From Onthophagus taurus (Eukaryota; Arthropoda; Insecta; Coleoptera; Scarabaeidae): a stretch of DNA of 64,000 nt. How positions within the stretch are numbered: the stretch's first letter is position 1; each line of letters starts with the position of its first letter. Below, piece by piece: positions 13,401-26,800 of this stretch. The stretch spans positions 9,739,001-9,803,000 of the forward strand of contig NC_091972.1 of the NCBI RefSeq assembly GCF_036711975.1. The letters run 5' to 3'. The translations under genes and the position numbers were made by a program. The notes under the pieces are model-generated. The model ran no database searches and was not told the DNA's origin. It was given only the letters and a program-made list of their open reading frames with translations.

Positions 13401-14439
13401 TCTACTTAGAGGATATCTGATTACCATAAATTTCAATATACGCTCCGTGTCTTCGTATTTACAAGTCTTACCGTTTCCGTATTATAGTTTCCTTACCACC
13501 ACCACCACCTACGTGCCGATTACAATGGCACGTGTAATGGAATGAATGAGATGTAGTGGCTAGTTGGCACTAGAATCAGAAAAGTAAAGCAACACGGTTA
13601 GAACTTAAAAGTATGGTTATTAAAGTAAATCATTTAAATAAGCTTCGTTTCTGTTTGGAAAGTATGTGTAATAGGTAAAAATAAATAAAAAATTATTACA
13701 TGATTGGGACGATCAACATTAGTATAAATAAAGTGGAAACGTCGTGTATACGATCTTTCCGCGTCCCACATTCAAAGCCCACCTCTTTCTGATTCGCCCC
13801 CTAAATGGATCAGATACAATTCGAAATGCCGACACCCGTAACAATCTCGATATTTCATCGTTACCGTTCGCAATCACGGTCAATTGTAAAACACCTACGA
13901 GTTCGATTCCGAAAACCAATAAATAAGGTACGACAAATCAAACAAATAAAAAAATAAAATTTAAATAAACAAATCAAAATAGGCAGCAAAAAAATGTCAT
14001 TCTCCCAAATTGGTTCGAAGCAATAAAAAAAATTTACATCGATATTTGCAATGGTTATTTTGAAATCGAAAAATAATTGTGAGGTTACGACCTTGTAAAA
14101 TATTTCACTTTCTTGTGTTGTCTCGGAACACATCGGGGCACACCTTTTTTTTATTTTGAATATCTCGGTCGTTGCTGTGCCGATGCCACGGAGAAAGTAC
14201 CAATGACTCATAGCATTAAAGTCTCATCGCGAACATATTTCGCACGATGATGTAACATTAAAACTTTTCATTTCACTTCTTTAAAACACCATATGAGGTG
14301 TTTATTTTTATATAAGTAGGACACGCGTCCATATTTAGTACTAAAATTTTGCGGCGAAACGAAACGACATTGTCACATTATTAATTTCATTTGGAAATTT
14401 ATTTATATTTTACACAAGATGTTGAAGTATGTAGTTTCA
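7485..14439. other. Long non-coding stretch with CpG-rich islands
   Basis: No gene is supported. A CpG-rich island at about 8930-9260 and another at about 12780-13110 stand out from the AT-rich background and look like unique sequence; they could be regulatory DNA or non-coding exons. The part at about 9700-11700 has a mixed composition and broken frames on both strands that look like an old, unidentifiable retroelement. The frames of 60-116 codons here start at non-ATG codons or have low-complexity content. Confidence 0.3.
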
Positions 14440-14670
14440 TGTGGGGGTGAATTCCTTCACAGCAATTAACCCCAACTGGCCATTTGTACATCCCTACAAT
14501 TTACAGTTCTTTCTGGATTCTTTATGTCCGAAATGTAGTCACAAACAGTATGACTTACCGTCTCGTCTTGTATTTCACACCCTCTGCAAAGAGGTGTGTT
14601 CGCCAGCTTCATGTAGAACATATGCTTACGCAACTTGCAGTGTCCAGTCAGGAAGTGGGTGAGGGGCAAT
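14440..14670 (-). mobile_element. LINE RNase H-end remnant
   Basis: The reverse strand reads LTGHCKLRKHMFYMKLANTPLCRGCE then a (D/E)ETVSH...CDY pattern. This is the zinc-knuckle-like segment after RNase H in I/R1-type insect LINEs. No upstream RT is preserved. Confidence 0.7.
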
Positions 14671-16259
14671 TAGGTTCTTCTAATCCAAATTCCAAATTCT
14701 TCCAATTAGTCTTCTGCAATCAGTGTCTAATCCTGTACAAACAATAACCAGTCTACTATTAACATTATGTAACCTTTTATAGGTAACATCTAATCTTTGA
14801 TTAATTGTATTAAGTCTAATAGTGTCAGCTTTTTTGCAAGCGCAGTATCTAATCTAAAGTTTTCTATTAACAGCTCAGATTAGGCCTCTTGCAAGCTATC
14901 TAGTCCAACGCAAGTAATATTTAGTCTTGGATTAGCAGAATCTAGTTTTCTGCAAGCAAAATTTTATCTGAGGTATCATCACAATACCAAAGTGTGACCT
15001 GGTTAAAAAAGTAGGTGTGAGGAGTTGTTTATGAACAGAGCGTCACTTCAGAGTTCGCTCCGAACTATTCCTATTTTTACACAAGATATTGCACGTTTAT
15101 AATTTACATACTTTCGATAATAATCTTAGTTGGATTGCAAAATTATTGAGTTTGATGTAAGTTATTAAACTTGATTACTAAGTGTAAAATAATTTTTTCT
15201 TATTTGGTCTACGGTCCGTCGAACGCAGAGTTATAACGAAGGTGGTGTCAAAGGTCATTGAATACCGAATGCAAAATTAAAGTGCCTTTTCGCATAGCGA
15301 ACGGGTTCGTTCACGGTCATTATGGAGAATTTAAAATGGTTAACGCCTAACGTGTCAAGGTGTGGGCTAAAACCGCTTTTGTAAATATTAAATAAGCATA
15401 TTTTATATCTATATCCCCTTTGATCTTTCTCTCCACTAGATTAATATTTAAATCATAAACAAAAAGAGAAATTTAAATAAATAAATAAAAATATATCTTT
15501 TTTCGACTTTTATATGTTTTTGAAGCGGCGATTAATAATAATTTATTAAAATTAACACCTCGAATTCACGGTTGTTCTAGCTGCTGAAGGAATTTTAATG
15601 TTGCTTTGTCTTCGCAGTTACGAAGGTTATTTTCGAGAAAATACTCGTAAAGGACGTCTTAAGAAAAAAATAAAATAAATAAGAAAAACGAATAATACCA
15701 GCCGAGGGGCCAACAAACTTTAAACAAGTCGTTGCCGAATTCGTCGTCGTCGACAAGTTTACCAAACACATAATTCTTTTTACTTGCTATTTTATTCTGC
15801 TCTCAGTTCCCACTTTATATCCTTTTTTCTCGCATATTATTAAGGTGTACAACGAAAAATGTGTATTAAAGTTAAAACTTTCCAAATAACCAGACTGTTT
15901 TATGGCTTACTGTAAAACTTGTAAAATATTATGCATGCTATATGTTTTGCCCCGCCCGTTTTCCCCGGTTTATTCTCAATTTAATGACGAAACCATTTAC
16001 TATAGATAATTTATATGTGAAGTAGAGGAGAGAAGCATTATTGCCTAACCAAAAAAGGGGCGCCGGGGCAATCAAAACTGTTTACAACCGTCCGGTAAGA
16101 GAGTTACGTTATCTTGCAAATCGATGTCATAAATAATTTCGCACATTTTCTATACTTGACACTCAAACGAGACAAATCAATACACGAGAAAATTAGGAAA
16201 CCATTTCCTTTATATAGAAAATTTGTTTGGATTTCTTATTTGATTTAAATTATTTATTA
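14671..16259. other. Non-coding; degenerate TCTAAT / TGCAAGC repeats
   Basis: Between about 14680 and 14980 the strings TCTAATC and CTGCAA or TTGCAAGC recur every 40-60 bp, suggesting an old minisatellite. The rest holds nothing recognisable. Confidence 0.35.
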
Positions 16260-16860
16260 AACCATTTATATAAAGCAGAAATATAAAAGAAAAGATTCAA
16301 GAAAACAAGAACAATCGCAAATTAGAAACTATACGGATGGAAAAGACAGGAATCAAAGGAAGTCGTGAAAACAGCAAAACAGGAAATCCCAGAAACAGTT
16401 TTAGAACGTAGACAAGAAGCTGAAGTACAATCAATGCAGAAAATACGTAATATAAGGAAAAAATGGAGCGTTATAAACGACCAGTCAAAACATACTGAAA
16501 ACTTGGAAGAACTATTTCGCAGTAATGTTTAAAGACGAAGAGGAGCCCTAAATGAAACCTGATTTGGGAAAGTACCCCCGAAGCGAACTTGATGAGTTAG
16601 ACTGAATGGAAAGACATCAGATGAATTTAAAATGGAAAGGGAGTTAAATAAGTCAAAAATCATACAAGACTGATGAAATTGGGATACCACGAACTAAATC
16701 TGATCCGCAAGCGAGAATTAGTATGTTATACAAAGAAACATCCAAATATGTAAAACCTGCCGCCAAGAGAACAGAATAATAATAAACAGTAACAAAATCA
16801 GGAATGTAGATGCAAAGATAGATGGAGAAGTACAGTTACTTACGAGATCGATATCTTCAC
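16260..16860 (+). mobile_element. Possible LINE endonuclease-RT linker remnant
   Basis: Short lysine- and glutamate-rich frames, for example a ...RKKWSVINDQSKHTENLEELF... string, resemble the linker between endonuclease and RT in insect LINEs. All frames are heavily broken. The assignment is weak. Confidence 0.3.
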
Positions 16861-17002
16861 AACTGCTCGATGAAAAAAATTGCGGTAAAGTTTGTTGTAA
16901 TCACTGAACATTTCTATGTAACATACGTAAATTTGAAAATTTTCTGTACTACAGTTTTCTTTTTATCGCGAGTTAAATGAAAACGTCTAATCGGAACAGA
17001 TG

Positions 17003-17095
17003 GTGCGTTCCAGACTGACCGTCGCGCCTTTATTTCACTTACATAAAGAAAGAAAGGCGCGACGTGCTGTCTAGAACACACACCAGAATTTTTTC
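17003..17095. repeat. Short GC-rich hairpin
   Basis: A GGTGCGTTCCAGAC...CGTCGCGCCTTT arm faces the inverse AAAGGCGCGACG...GTCTAGAACACACACC. The arms are about 35 bp with mismatches around an ACTTACATAAAG loop. This is probably a tiny MITE; there is no coding sequence. Confidence 0.55.
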
Positions 17096-18834
17096 GTCGG
17101 ATAGTTTATGAGAAAAAAAAAATTGTAAAGTGGACAAAGTTGCCAGCAACCTCAAAAATCGGGTAAAAATGCTCACCATTATGCGTTGAACTTGATGCTT
17201 GAACTTTATAACTCTTCATATCGAAATCTTTATGCTAAATGTTTCTCAGAGAAGCACGAGAAATGATCAGTTCCTGAGAACGATGACGAGTTAATGTTGA
17301 TGCAGCCATGTTCATTGGTTGCACCGAAAACGCATCGGATGATCATGAGGCTTCAGTTTTTGACCTTTATAAGTTCAGTTGAGAACTTCAACGGGTCGTT
17401 TTGTCCAATAAGGATCCAGTTTCACGAATTCATTGCACGGATTGATCCACAAACTGAATTTGTACATATTTACAATTTGGGTTAAATACTCGCCACTTTG
17501 GAAGTAAATTTTCAATATTTCCCATTCCGCATCAAGCGTAAAATGTCCCATTTCGCAAATGTTAAACATAAAATTAATTGACTGTCAATTCATAAGTGTA
17601 ATTCTATCTTTCAAAATCAAAATAAGCAGTTCATATTCCGTACGTATAAGATTCTAGGTAATACCAACAGAAACCTTCAAACTGATCTTGACAGCTATTA
17701 TAGAAAAAAAATTTGTGGTGCAAAATTACAATAAGCCAAGTCACACGTCTTTGGGAAGTCCAAAACTATTACGTTGTGGTTTGACCTTTATTCATTGCAT
17801 GTATAATAATGCAAAGATTACATATTGGAAGAAATTTCTTTAAAATGAGTCCAAATTCGATATACATATTTAGAAAACATTCAAATTTAACTTTTTCTCA
17901 TTTCACAGTTGCAAAACATTTCACAATTCATTTACATAAACAGTAACTTCAAGAATAATAATTAACCTCGAAATCGCAATGTTAAACAACAAAAAACTCC
18001 TTGCCATCAAGAAGCACTTCCATGTACCTTTACTCATCATTGCTCCAAATTACATACAAAAGTAACCGGAAATTGCATACACACCTACTTTCCATTATCT
18101 AGTACAGTCGATTTAACACGGTCCATCCAATAAATTCAATAGGTCATTGTTATTATAGGTATGTCCACCTCATAGTTTTGTTGGTGGTTAGCGGCGGTGA
18201 CTTACATTTCAAATATTTATGTAACAATGGTTAATTACAACTGCAATATTCGATGTGTACATGTATGTGTAAGTCCATTAAAGTTTTTGTCCTGTATACA
18301 ATACAAGTCTCTCGACATGTGTCTTGGTAGTAACTAACCCAGTTTCGAAAGATGCATGCATTTGCCGGGTAATGAAAAATTATTAGATATACGTTGGTTG
18401 AGTAACGGTTGAAAATGAATAATTCCAACTACATCTCTTAAGATTTATGATTATTACGGTGATATCTCGAAAATTTTCGAACCAATCTAAACAATCGATG
18501 TTTAATTAATAAAAATGAATCGAAAAGTGAATGTTTAATTAACAATCATTTGATTGGTAGATTGAATCGTTTCGTAATAGTTATCGATTTACGTAATGTT
18601 ATTTTCTCTCATTTCGGCCGCTGAAATACAGAAAAGATTAGATCTTTGATTTATCGATCGAACTTTCTTTTATTACCATCAGTATTATTGATGATTGTAT
18701 TAAAAAGAATGTCGTCGTAAACTTGAATAAATGTCAAATCTAATTAATGTTGAGTAATTCGAATGTAATAAATTCGTTGATGGATTTATTACAAAAAATT
18801 GAATGGAAATGTTCAATATTAATTGGTTTATTCC
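17096..18834. other. Intergenic, nothing certain
   Basis: Reverse-strand frames near 17375-17569 contain a helical stretch vaguely like a transposase helix-turn-helix, but no second signature supports it. Nothing else is recognised. Confidence 0.3.
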
Positions 18835-19105
18835 TTTAGCACTAACACTAGACTTAGAACTAGAAACATTAGGGTTTAGCCACATATCTCTCAAGACGGC
18901 TAAACCGAATGATTCTAGTTGTAGGTCTTGTATTAGTTCTAGTGATAGTGCTAGTGCAATACTAGAACTAACACAAGACCTAGAACTAGAAACATTCGGA
19001 TTTAGCCGAATGTCTCTCAAATCGGCTAAACCAGAATTATTCTAGTTCTAGGCCTTGTATTGTTCTAGTGATAGTGCTAGTGCAAAACTAGAACTAGGAA
19101 CTAGA
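18835..19105. repeat. CTAG-rich hairpin repeat, two tandem units
   Basis: Two units of about 125 bp each hold CTAGAACTAGAAACATT, then an inverted GGNTTAGCC ... GGCTAAACC pair, then ATTCTAGTTCTAGG. Related copies occur at 24588-24645, 25620-25698 and 63323-63404. Open frames read through it on both strands, but only because the repeat lacks stops. Confidence 0.75.
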
Positions 19106-20734
19106 AATATTCAAACGTGGTGTATTTAATGTGATGTGAAATACATATGAAATACACATGAAATATATTTTTGTATATTGCATTTGAAGTGAAATTCACT
19201 GCATACGTATAGTATGTATTGAATCTATTAAATCCTATTCAATATTTAATGCTCCGTGTCGTTCCGTGACTGAGTGGTGTGTCGCAATCAAGTCAAACAT
19301 CGTCGTTATATAATCTTTTTAAACAATAATTATCTCTGCACTAACTCTAAAGAGATAAACGGTAAATATTAATAATAATAATGGAAGGAAAATGTCGGTT
19401 AGAAATTAATTTTAATTAGAACGTCCATTAGGAAAACGAGTACAATAATATTAAATAGTTTTCCATTAAGATTCGCAGTCGGTAATTCCTACCGTATCTA
19501 ATTGTTTATTAAATTTGCATACGATTTCTAGTTAGGCCTATAAGACGATCATTTATCATGTTGGTTAAGTGGAACCAGAGGATTAACTACACGAGTATTT
19601 GAACGTTTATCATTTTATAAGAGTAGTCCGTGAGCTGATAATTAAAATTTACAAGATAATCAATGTTTATTTTTGTTTGCAAAAATGTATTTTTTTGAAT
19701 TCTGAAGAAACATTTCGATTAAAGAAGCCACCGATAATAAAAAGTTGAAATATATTTAAGGATATTAAAAAGAAAAAAAGAATTCATCGATCGTTTAAAT
19801 TATTTACACCTGACATACTCGTTCGTCCAACTAAACAGGACATCGGCATCTGGTTCTATCTACAAACCCATAAAGATCGTAAAGGATCGTAATTGAACAA
19901 ATGACGTAACGCACCTCTCAGCACCATAATTAACAATTACCGGGCAATTAAGAAGAATGAACAGCATTTCGAGTTGTTTCAATTTTTTTTGTTAGTGTAT
20001 CGAGGATTCCCGGAGGCGGCGGAACACAATGGCGCAGTGCAAAAAAAAAGTAAAAGTTATTTAACTCGTTGTTATGTAATCGTATTTTTATGAGAACGAA
20101 AACTGGCAACTAACAAAATCTCAACCACCAACAATCTTAACAGAATAAAATGGCATTATAGAACGTGTTTCGGATCTTATTTTTAACTATGGGAAATCGT
20201 CTCTCCCCGGCGTTCACAAAACTGTAAATTCTAAGCCGTATTGTTTCGGTTGCGTCCTCGATTATATGGGAGAAAATCAGCGAAGAGAATTATTTCGAGA
20301 CGACTGTAAGTGGTCGTTGGGAAATGGTTCCCAAGAAAATGCCAAAATTGAAACGGTTTTGCAAAGAAATTCACGGATAATGCATGTTTTAATTATGTTT
20401 TTACTATAGCATGAATTCGCAAGAGTATTCGCACAAAGAAAACGGGTTAATAAAGTCTTCGTTGAGTTTAATCATAAGTCACGAACTTTATGGTGGATGA
20501 ATCCAACTAAAAGAAAATCATAAAAAGACTTAAGAAGGTTATAAGAGCTTCAGAACTATATGCACATTAAGGCTCATTATTCATGTAAGCACGATTTCCT
20601 CTTCATTCAATTCTTGTTGTGAAAAGTTTGAAAAATTTAGGTCAAGATGAAAGTTAATAATTAATGTAAAGGAAAAGAGGAAAGTTCACTCAAGTTACTT
20701 CAGAGTATAAGGTTATATTTAGAAGCAGGAGCCC
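19106..20734. other. Intergenic, nothing recognised
   Basis: AT-rich unique-looking sequence. No coding or repeat structure that I can support. Confidence 0.35.
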
Positions 20735-20890
20735 TACATTGATGCTTCAAAGGCAGTTGGATCCGGAGTAGGTATGGGCCAAATAGCCGTATTAAATTGC
20801 CCCTAAGCTCGGACATAACCATTTTTCAAGCAGAAGTACTTGCTATAAACTTCTGCACCGTTTTGAACCTAGAAAAGAACAGAAAGGTGC
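20735..20890 (+). mobile_element. LINE RNase H fragment
   Basis: The plus strand reads YIDASKAVGSGVGMG, the first RNase H strand with its catalytic Asp as found in R1/I-type LINEs. A stop and a frame change follow shortly after. It is an isolated dead fragment. Confidence 0.55.
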
Positions 20891-21619
20891 ATCCATAAAC
20901 AGTTTAAAAATTAGTATCTTAAATACTATAGTTGAAAAACTATTTACAAAATGAGAAAAAATATAACTTTGATAATAAATACTAGAGAATTTAAATGTGA
21001 TATACATTTCATCGTATGTTTCTAAATATATTGAAAATTTTGAAATGAGTAATACAAAATGATATAGCGGTTTCTATAACATCTATTAGAGTTGTGTTCC
21101 TGCCATTCACTGGGGTCGTTTCCTTCACTATATGGCCATACGCAGTGAATTATCGCTACCGTTCTCAACTGGACTAAATGTTATCTAGCTTCTGTGTAAA
21201 GTTTCAATGTTAATACATATCTAGCCGACCGGCGTCTGTTATGTATGCGAAAGACCTTCTATGGAACGAACGAAGTCGCCGTCTTTGCTCCTTGCTGCCG
21301 GCTGGTTACCAAGAGAACCAACCCAAAGAACGAACCGGAGAGGGAACCCATTAGATTCAAGACAGTATTTCAATGTAATCACTTTGGATAGACCCGCTTT
21401 ATAACGGTACCAATACACGTAATAATATTTCAAAACAAATTAATACTCAAACTTACTAAACAACTTTACTCCAATAATATTTTTCAATATCAGTCAGGAA
21501 TGATTAAAATCTTCAAATTTATTTTTATTTCATATCACATATCAATACTTCACTTCAATATTGTGCAAATAAGTGGAAAAACGTAATTGTAGAGAAATTA
21601 ACTAAACAGAAAGTTGTGG

Positions 21620-22060
21620 TCTATCCGGCCAATGAAGATATTATAGGCAAAGGGTGTGCTCAAATCACAAATAATTTCTCGTTTTGAAGACTTAAAAGAC
21701 AATAAACAATATTATTTGGCAATTTATTTGAATCCAAGATACAAAATGAACTTTTTTTATACAGATTTAATAAACAAAGCTAGAAGATGGTTTTTATTGG
21801 AAGGGCTTTTACAGTGACAGTGATGAATATGGTGATGAATTACAAGCGAAGAGAAGAAAACTAGAAGAAACTGAAACAAGAGTAAATTTATATATCATTT
21901 TGGGATTGTTACCATGAGGTTGCTAATGACAAACCTCAAAAAAATAAAGTTGTATTAAAGGAAAAAAGGAATCTGCAGTGTTCGACACTTAAAAAAGATA
22001 GTAATCACTGTAAATGGTGGAGTACCTACTAATAGATTCTTAATATACGGTAAGCCGGAT
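21620..22060 (+). mobile_element. hAT transposase remnant
   Basis: Broken frames read LFGNLFESKIQNELF, then DELQAKRRKLEET, FWDCYHEVAND and finally (N)HCKWWSTY. This is the order near the C-terminal dimerisation region of hAT transposases, where a conserved WW pair lies in NPxxWW. A second copy is at 58525-58830. Frameshifts and stops make both inactive. Confidence 0.65.
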
Positions 22061-23270
22061 GCTGAAACTGCAATCTGACTATTCCTTTCTTATAACAATA
22101 ATAACATCTTTTCTTAGGAATGACCCTGGTGACCCTGTGGTAGCATAATCTATAAAAAGCTTGGCGCGCACCATTTTTCAAAATTTTTAGTTGTTCATTA
22201 TTACCTGGTACTTGATTTTGGGGTACCATTGTGTTCGTCTTTTTTAACTCTATTAAAAAATGCATAATAAGAGGGTGATCAATTTAAATAAGTAAAGTTG
22301 AAGTAAAATTTTCAAATAAGACAGGGATATTACTTTTGACACAAACTGTATACAAATCTCTATGGATGCTTTTGTATCAAGTGCCTAACTAAAAAATGCC
22401 AATTTTTAATTAGTTGCACTATTGAACTTAGGTGTCTATATATCATTTTCTTATATTGATAAACACTTAATCTTTTTTATACTTAACAAAAGTAAATAAA
22501 GTATCTTACCCCGTTTGACTTAAACCATAAGTAATAGTTGTCACAAAGAGTTCCCGACGCCTACAAGAGATGGCGCTGTTTTTTCAAAAAAAGATGCATT
22601 TAGGTTCTTTTCGATATTTTGCTTTCTATTTTTTCCCATAGGATAAAACAATTTTTCTTATTGTTCAAATCAAATAAATAATTAAATAAAAATATATTAT
22701 ATCTTTGAGTACCACCCGTGTAGTATTGGTGGCCTATTCACGATTTTCACGTAAGTTACAATAATTTATGTTTTATACTTATAATTGTTATGAATTGATT
22801 ATTAAAAACATATTTAACTTTATAAATTTGTGCACTTTCCAAATTCATCTTCACAAATTACAAAGTAACATTTCTAAATCAATGCTAATTTCATATTTCC
22901 ATTTATCTTAAAATACGAATTAATACTTTTAAATTAATACTCATAATAAACAACTTTTTGTTTTAATTGTTTATATTGATGTGTAGTTTCTTATACATAA
23001 AATTATAATAATTTGATTAAATTATTTCAATTTTAATTGACGTATACAAGTTCGATTCAAAAGTAATAGATGGCGCTCATCAAAAAAAAATTTGAAGTTT
23101 GATTTTTCAACATAACCTATAAATAAGTTTTGCATAACTTATAAACAACTTCTTTGATAAAGATAAAATAAAACGGTTAAAAATCGGAATATACTTGTAA
23201 ATCGTTGGTAAGCAGTAATAAGTACATATTCTTCTTTTCTTGCGGAATAATAACGATCGCAATTTCAAAA
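22061..23270. other. Intergenic, AT-rich
   Basis: Nothing coding is supported. The decamer AGATGGCGCT occurs near 22568 and 23069, and related AGATGGC strings occur at 30885-30990, which may mark an undefined repeat family. Confidence 0.3.
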
Positions 23271-23560
23271 TGATCCGCTTCAGGGTTACATTTAGCCGTG
23301 GGGCGAGCGGTATCATCGCACGTTGCACCCTGAATTATGATCGTCGGGGCGCCCGAGAAAATATTAACCTCTCAATTGTCCTATCTGGTCGATGATTTAT
23401 CGAACGACGTCCTCGGGGTGAACCGGGTACGAGTTTTCTCCTCTCCGTTTAATTTTTTTAAACCGCAATCGGACCGCGTAGTTTCTTCTCACTCGCGGCG
23501 ACGATTGCAATTACACCGTGCATACACACCGTACCTACTCGCGAATATAAATCTTAATTG
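23271..23560 (+). promoter_or_regulatory. Candidate promoter / 5' leader of the CABIT gene
   Basis: A CpG-rich island (GGGGCGAGCGG, TCGTCGGGGCGCCCG, CTCGCGGCGACG) in AT-rich DNA ends about 300 bp before the ATG of the CABIT gene. A possible splice acceptor (TTTATTTTAG) lies at 23735-23744. Placement and composition suggest a promoter or leader exon; there is no direct evidence of a start site. Confidence 0.35.
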
Positions 23561-23756
23561 AGCACGTCAACAAGAATTACACCCAACTCCTTTTTTATCC
23601 ATTTTTTATACTTTTTATCATACCGTTTTTAATCTTGATCTCCAAACGTTCCAAACACCATGTTTACATATCTTTATTTATCTATAATTTAGCCGTAATT
23701 ACTGGTTTGCTGATTTTAATTATTTTTGTTTTATTTTTATTTTAGAAAACTTCAAA

Positions 23757-23847
23757 ATGTAGCTAAAGAAACCACCGCATGGTAAACCCAATTGGGAACC
23801 ACATAAACTTACCTTTAAAAATAAAAATTGAAGAACGAAGTAAATAA
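23757..23847 (+). promoter_or_regulatory. Two upstream ORFs before the CABIT gene
   Basis: ATG at 23757 is followed at once by TAG, a start-stop element. A second ATG at 23779 opens a 22-codon frame that ends with TAA at 23845-23847, 11 bases before the main ATG at 23859. If the leader includes this region, both would lower or gate translation. The effect is inferred. Confidence 0.45.
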
Positions 23848-23858
23848 ATAAAAAAAAG

Positions 23859-26800
23859 ATGTTTCAAAACGCAACAGTTTCTTCAAGAAGCAGTTCGAGT
23901 CGAAGCGGCGGGACGACAACTTGCGGAAGAAACTCTTCAATGCCGTCTTTGCCATCGCTAAGACTCCATCAAGGACCACCGTTGATGGTGGCATCGACCA
24001 GTTTCAACCCGGTTTTTCGTCACTCCGACGCCTTGACCAGTTTTGACGCCTCGCAATTCGTCTTCACAGACCAGCAGCATCATCAAAAACGTTCCGATCG
24101 GAGACAGAACGGTCATCGTAGACACGCTTTACTTAGAAGATTTAATTCGCACGATTCCCATACGACAACGACGAATGTGAATTTTTTGAATAGTTCGAAT
24201 TTTGTTAGTAATTTTAACGACTCGTCGATCGTTAGTATTGAAGATGAACCGGGAAAATTAAATGAATTTGAATCTGTTGGTTATAAAAGAAGAGATATGG
24301 AGACGAGCCCAGAAAATACCGGAGATCGAGATTTGAATAACAAAAAACGACAGGAGTATAATGCTAAAGATTTTTTGGAAAGGTTTTCGTTACCTAGGGT
24401 GGTTCGAGTGGAAAATGGGGAACCTTTATTATTATATCGATGTATTGATAGTTTTACCAAGGTTCAAGCTACCGGATTTATTGGGAAGAAAAGGAAGGAA
24501 AAAATGAATGGGAATCAATTATTTTTTCCGGAAGGATATTGTGGTAAGTAATAATAAATTCGTTTGAATTCATACAAATGATTAATAACACTAGCACTAA
24601 CACTAGATCTAGAACTAGAAATTTTCGGGTTAAGCCGTGCGTCTTTTGGAAAAGTGTTTAAATATGTATTAAACATATAAGGACCAGGTGGAAGAAAGTC
24701 TAAAAATGCTGAGAGTTAGAAAATGGAAAGCCAAGGCACGAGATAGAAGAGAGTGGAAGAATAGGCCAAGGCTCACCAGGGGTTTGGATGCCAATGATGA
24801 TGAATGTGAATTGTCTGCCGTTTTGTAGCTCCATTTAGCTCCATCTAGGCAATTTCTTCTTCTATGTTGGCTTTCAAGACTTGCAATGATTACGATTTTA
24901 TGCGGTAAACGAAAGATATCTAAATGAATCATTTATTCACTACAAATATAGCCCCAAACCGAGGGGATGTAATACCTCTTCATGCAATTTATGTCGATTC
25001 TCCGTCCTGCAGAAGCCCAAATTTTGTTTATTTACATAAGCACTTAATCGTATTTTTGCACAATCTTTAACAGAGCTTGTGAGTAAGTTAATCTCATATG
25101 ATCGTTCATGAATGAATAGTTCATGTTCAGGCTGTTCCACATGAGATTGGAAACGTCAAGCAGTATTTTAATATATCATAACCTGGAAGTTTCTACTTTA
25201 AGTTATTTTTTTTTTAGTAACAGAAGCAGTGAAAGCTCAAGAAGTTATAAAAAGAATTTATTCTACATTTTTATGAACACCTAAGAGATTAAGTAATTAT
25301 ATTTACTGTTGATTTGGTCGCAAAAACTTTATTATACTCTGTTTTCGTGGATAATTTTCAAAGCAAAGTACAGAATAGTTGTCAGAGATTTCAAAGGATT
25401 AGGTCGAGAAGTTAAATCCCAAGAGTTCTAAATCAAGAATACTCCAAAGGAGAGATAATTATAACTAAAAAGACACCAAGACTTAGATGTCATGTAGAAC
25501 TTATTACAAATGGAATAAGAATTTTAAAGAGATTATCACTACATATTCTTGTCTACTGCAACTTTGTGCGTAATGTCTATATAGTATTACCTCCATATAA
25601 CGGATTAATACGGGGAATGGATCTAGTTCTAGGTCTAGTGTTAGTTCTAATACTAGTTAAGAGAGACGTACGGCTAAACCCGATTGTTTCTAGGTCTGTT
25701 ATATTAAGGTTTTGCTGTATTTATTAGAAAACATGACTGAGATAGTTTCTGCTGTCAATGATTTAATTAATTAACTTTAATAGGTAACGTTTAAGAATAA
25801 CTACTAATGAATTAAAAAAATCTAATGGTTAAATCTCATATATATGTAAAATGAATATGTTATGTATTAAAATGATTTAAAGGATTAGCGAATCTATATT
25901 TATAATGACTTTTTGTAATGGAAAAAAGAGAAAACGTAGAGCCGCCAATAACTCACGGTAATTTACGAGGAGTAATCGCGCATTTCATTACGCACATAAC
26001 AATATATTAGGGGCTTTTAGTGCGTAAATCTTTCTCGTCTCTCTTGAGACGACGGGACATAGTACGACGAAGAAGAAAGAGAGAGATTCGGTCGGGCTGT
26101 TCGCGTTTCAGAAATATCCCTTAAATCAAGGTTGGTCGGCTCAAGGCGTATACGCCGTTTCTGCTATAAGAAAGCTTTATTACTCGGGCGACCTTCTGTG
26201 TTAAGAGAAGCAGAAGAACGAGTAAGTAGTAGAGTAGAACGATCAAGAAGAATCTCCATCTAAAGTTACAATTTTAAAATTTCAAGCTATTTTTTGTTTT
26301 GTAAGATTAATAAGGTTTTTCTCATCATTATTCTTTTTTTCTATTGTTAATTTTTATTATCCAAATCCTCGTAACACTTCCCACCGTCTTCAAGTAGTTT
26401 TTGTTGGGAAATTCTTTTCGCAATTTTTATGTCTTATAAAATTAAAAAGAATAAAATAAATAAAACCAAAATGATATATAAGTTGTAATAATTAAAAAGA
26501 ATTAATTAAAGATAGAATGGGAGTTAAAAAAATGTCTTGAGCCGTTGGTAACAGAACAAAGATACCCGTATATCTTTGTTAAATCGTCGGCTAATCTTAA
26601 TTGCGATCACGTATTTTCATCTCGACACACATACAAACAGGTATTTTTGTCGTCTTTTTAATTTATTTCTTAACGTCCATAACTAAAATTGTTAGTGTGT
26701 AATTATCTGATTGTTAAGAATGTGTTTCGAAAGATCCGAACGTTTTTTCGAAATTTTTCTTTTAACGGTTTTAATCGCGAATCAATGAATGAATTTTAAA

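Noticed and set aside
14680..14980. CRISPR-like or satellite array
   Set aside because: TCTAATC and TGCAAGC recur at irregular spacing with poor conservation; at best an old minisatellite.
17375..17569. Possible transposase helix-turn-helix on the minus strand
   Set aside because: One vague helical stretch without TIRs or catalytic motifs is not enough.
18700..19045. Frames of 80 and 106 codons in opposite directions
   Set aside because: They arise from the stop-free CTAG hairpin repeat, with repeated peptides such as SSSRSCVSSS.
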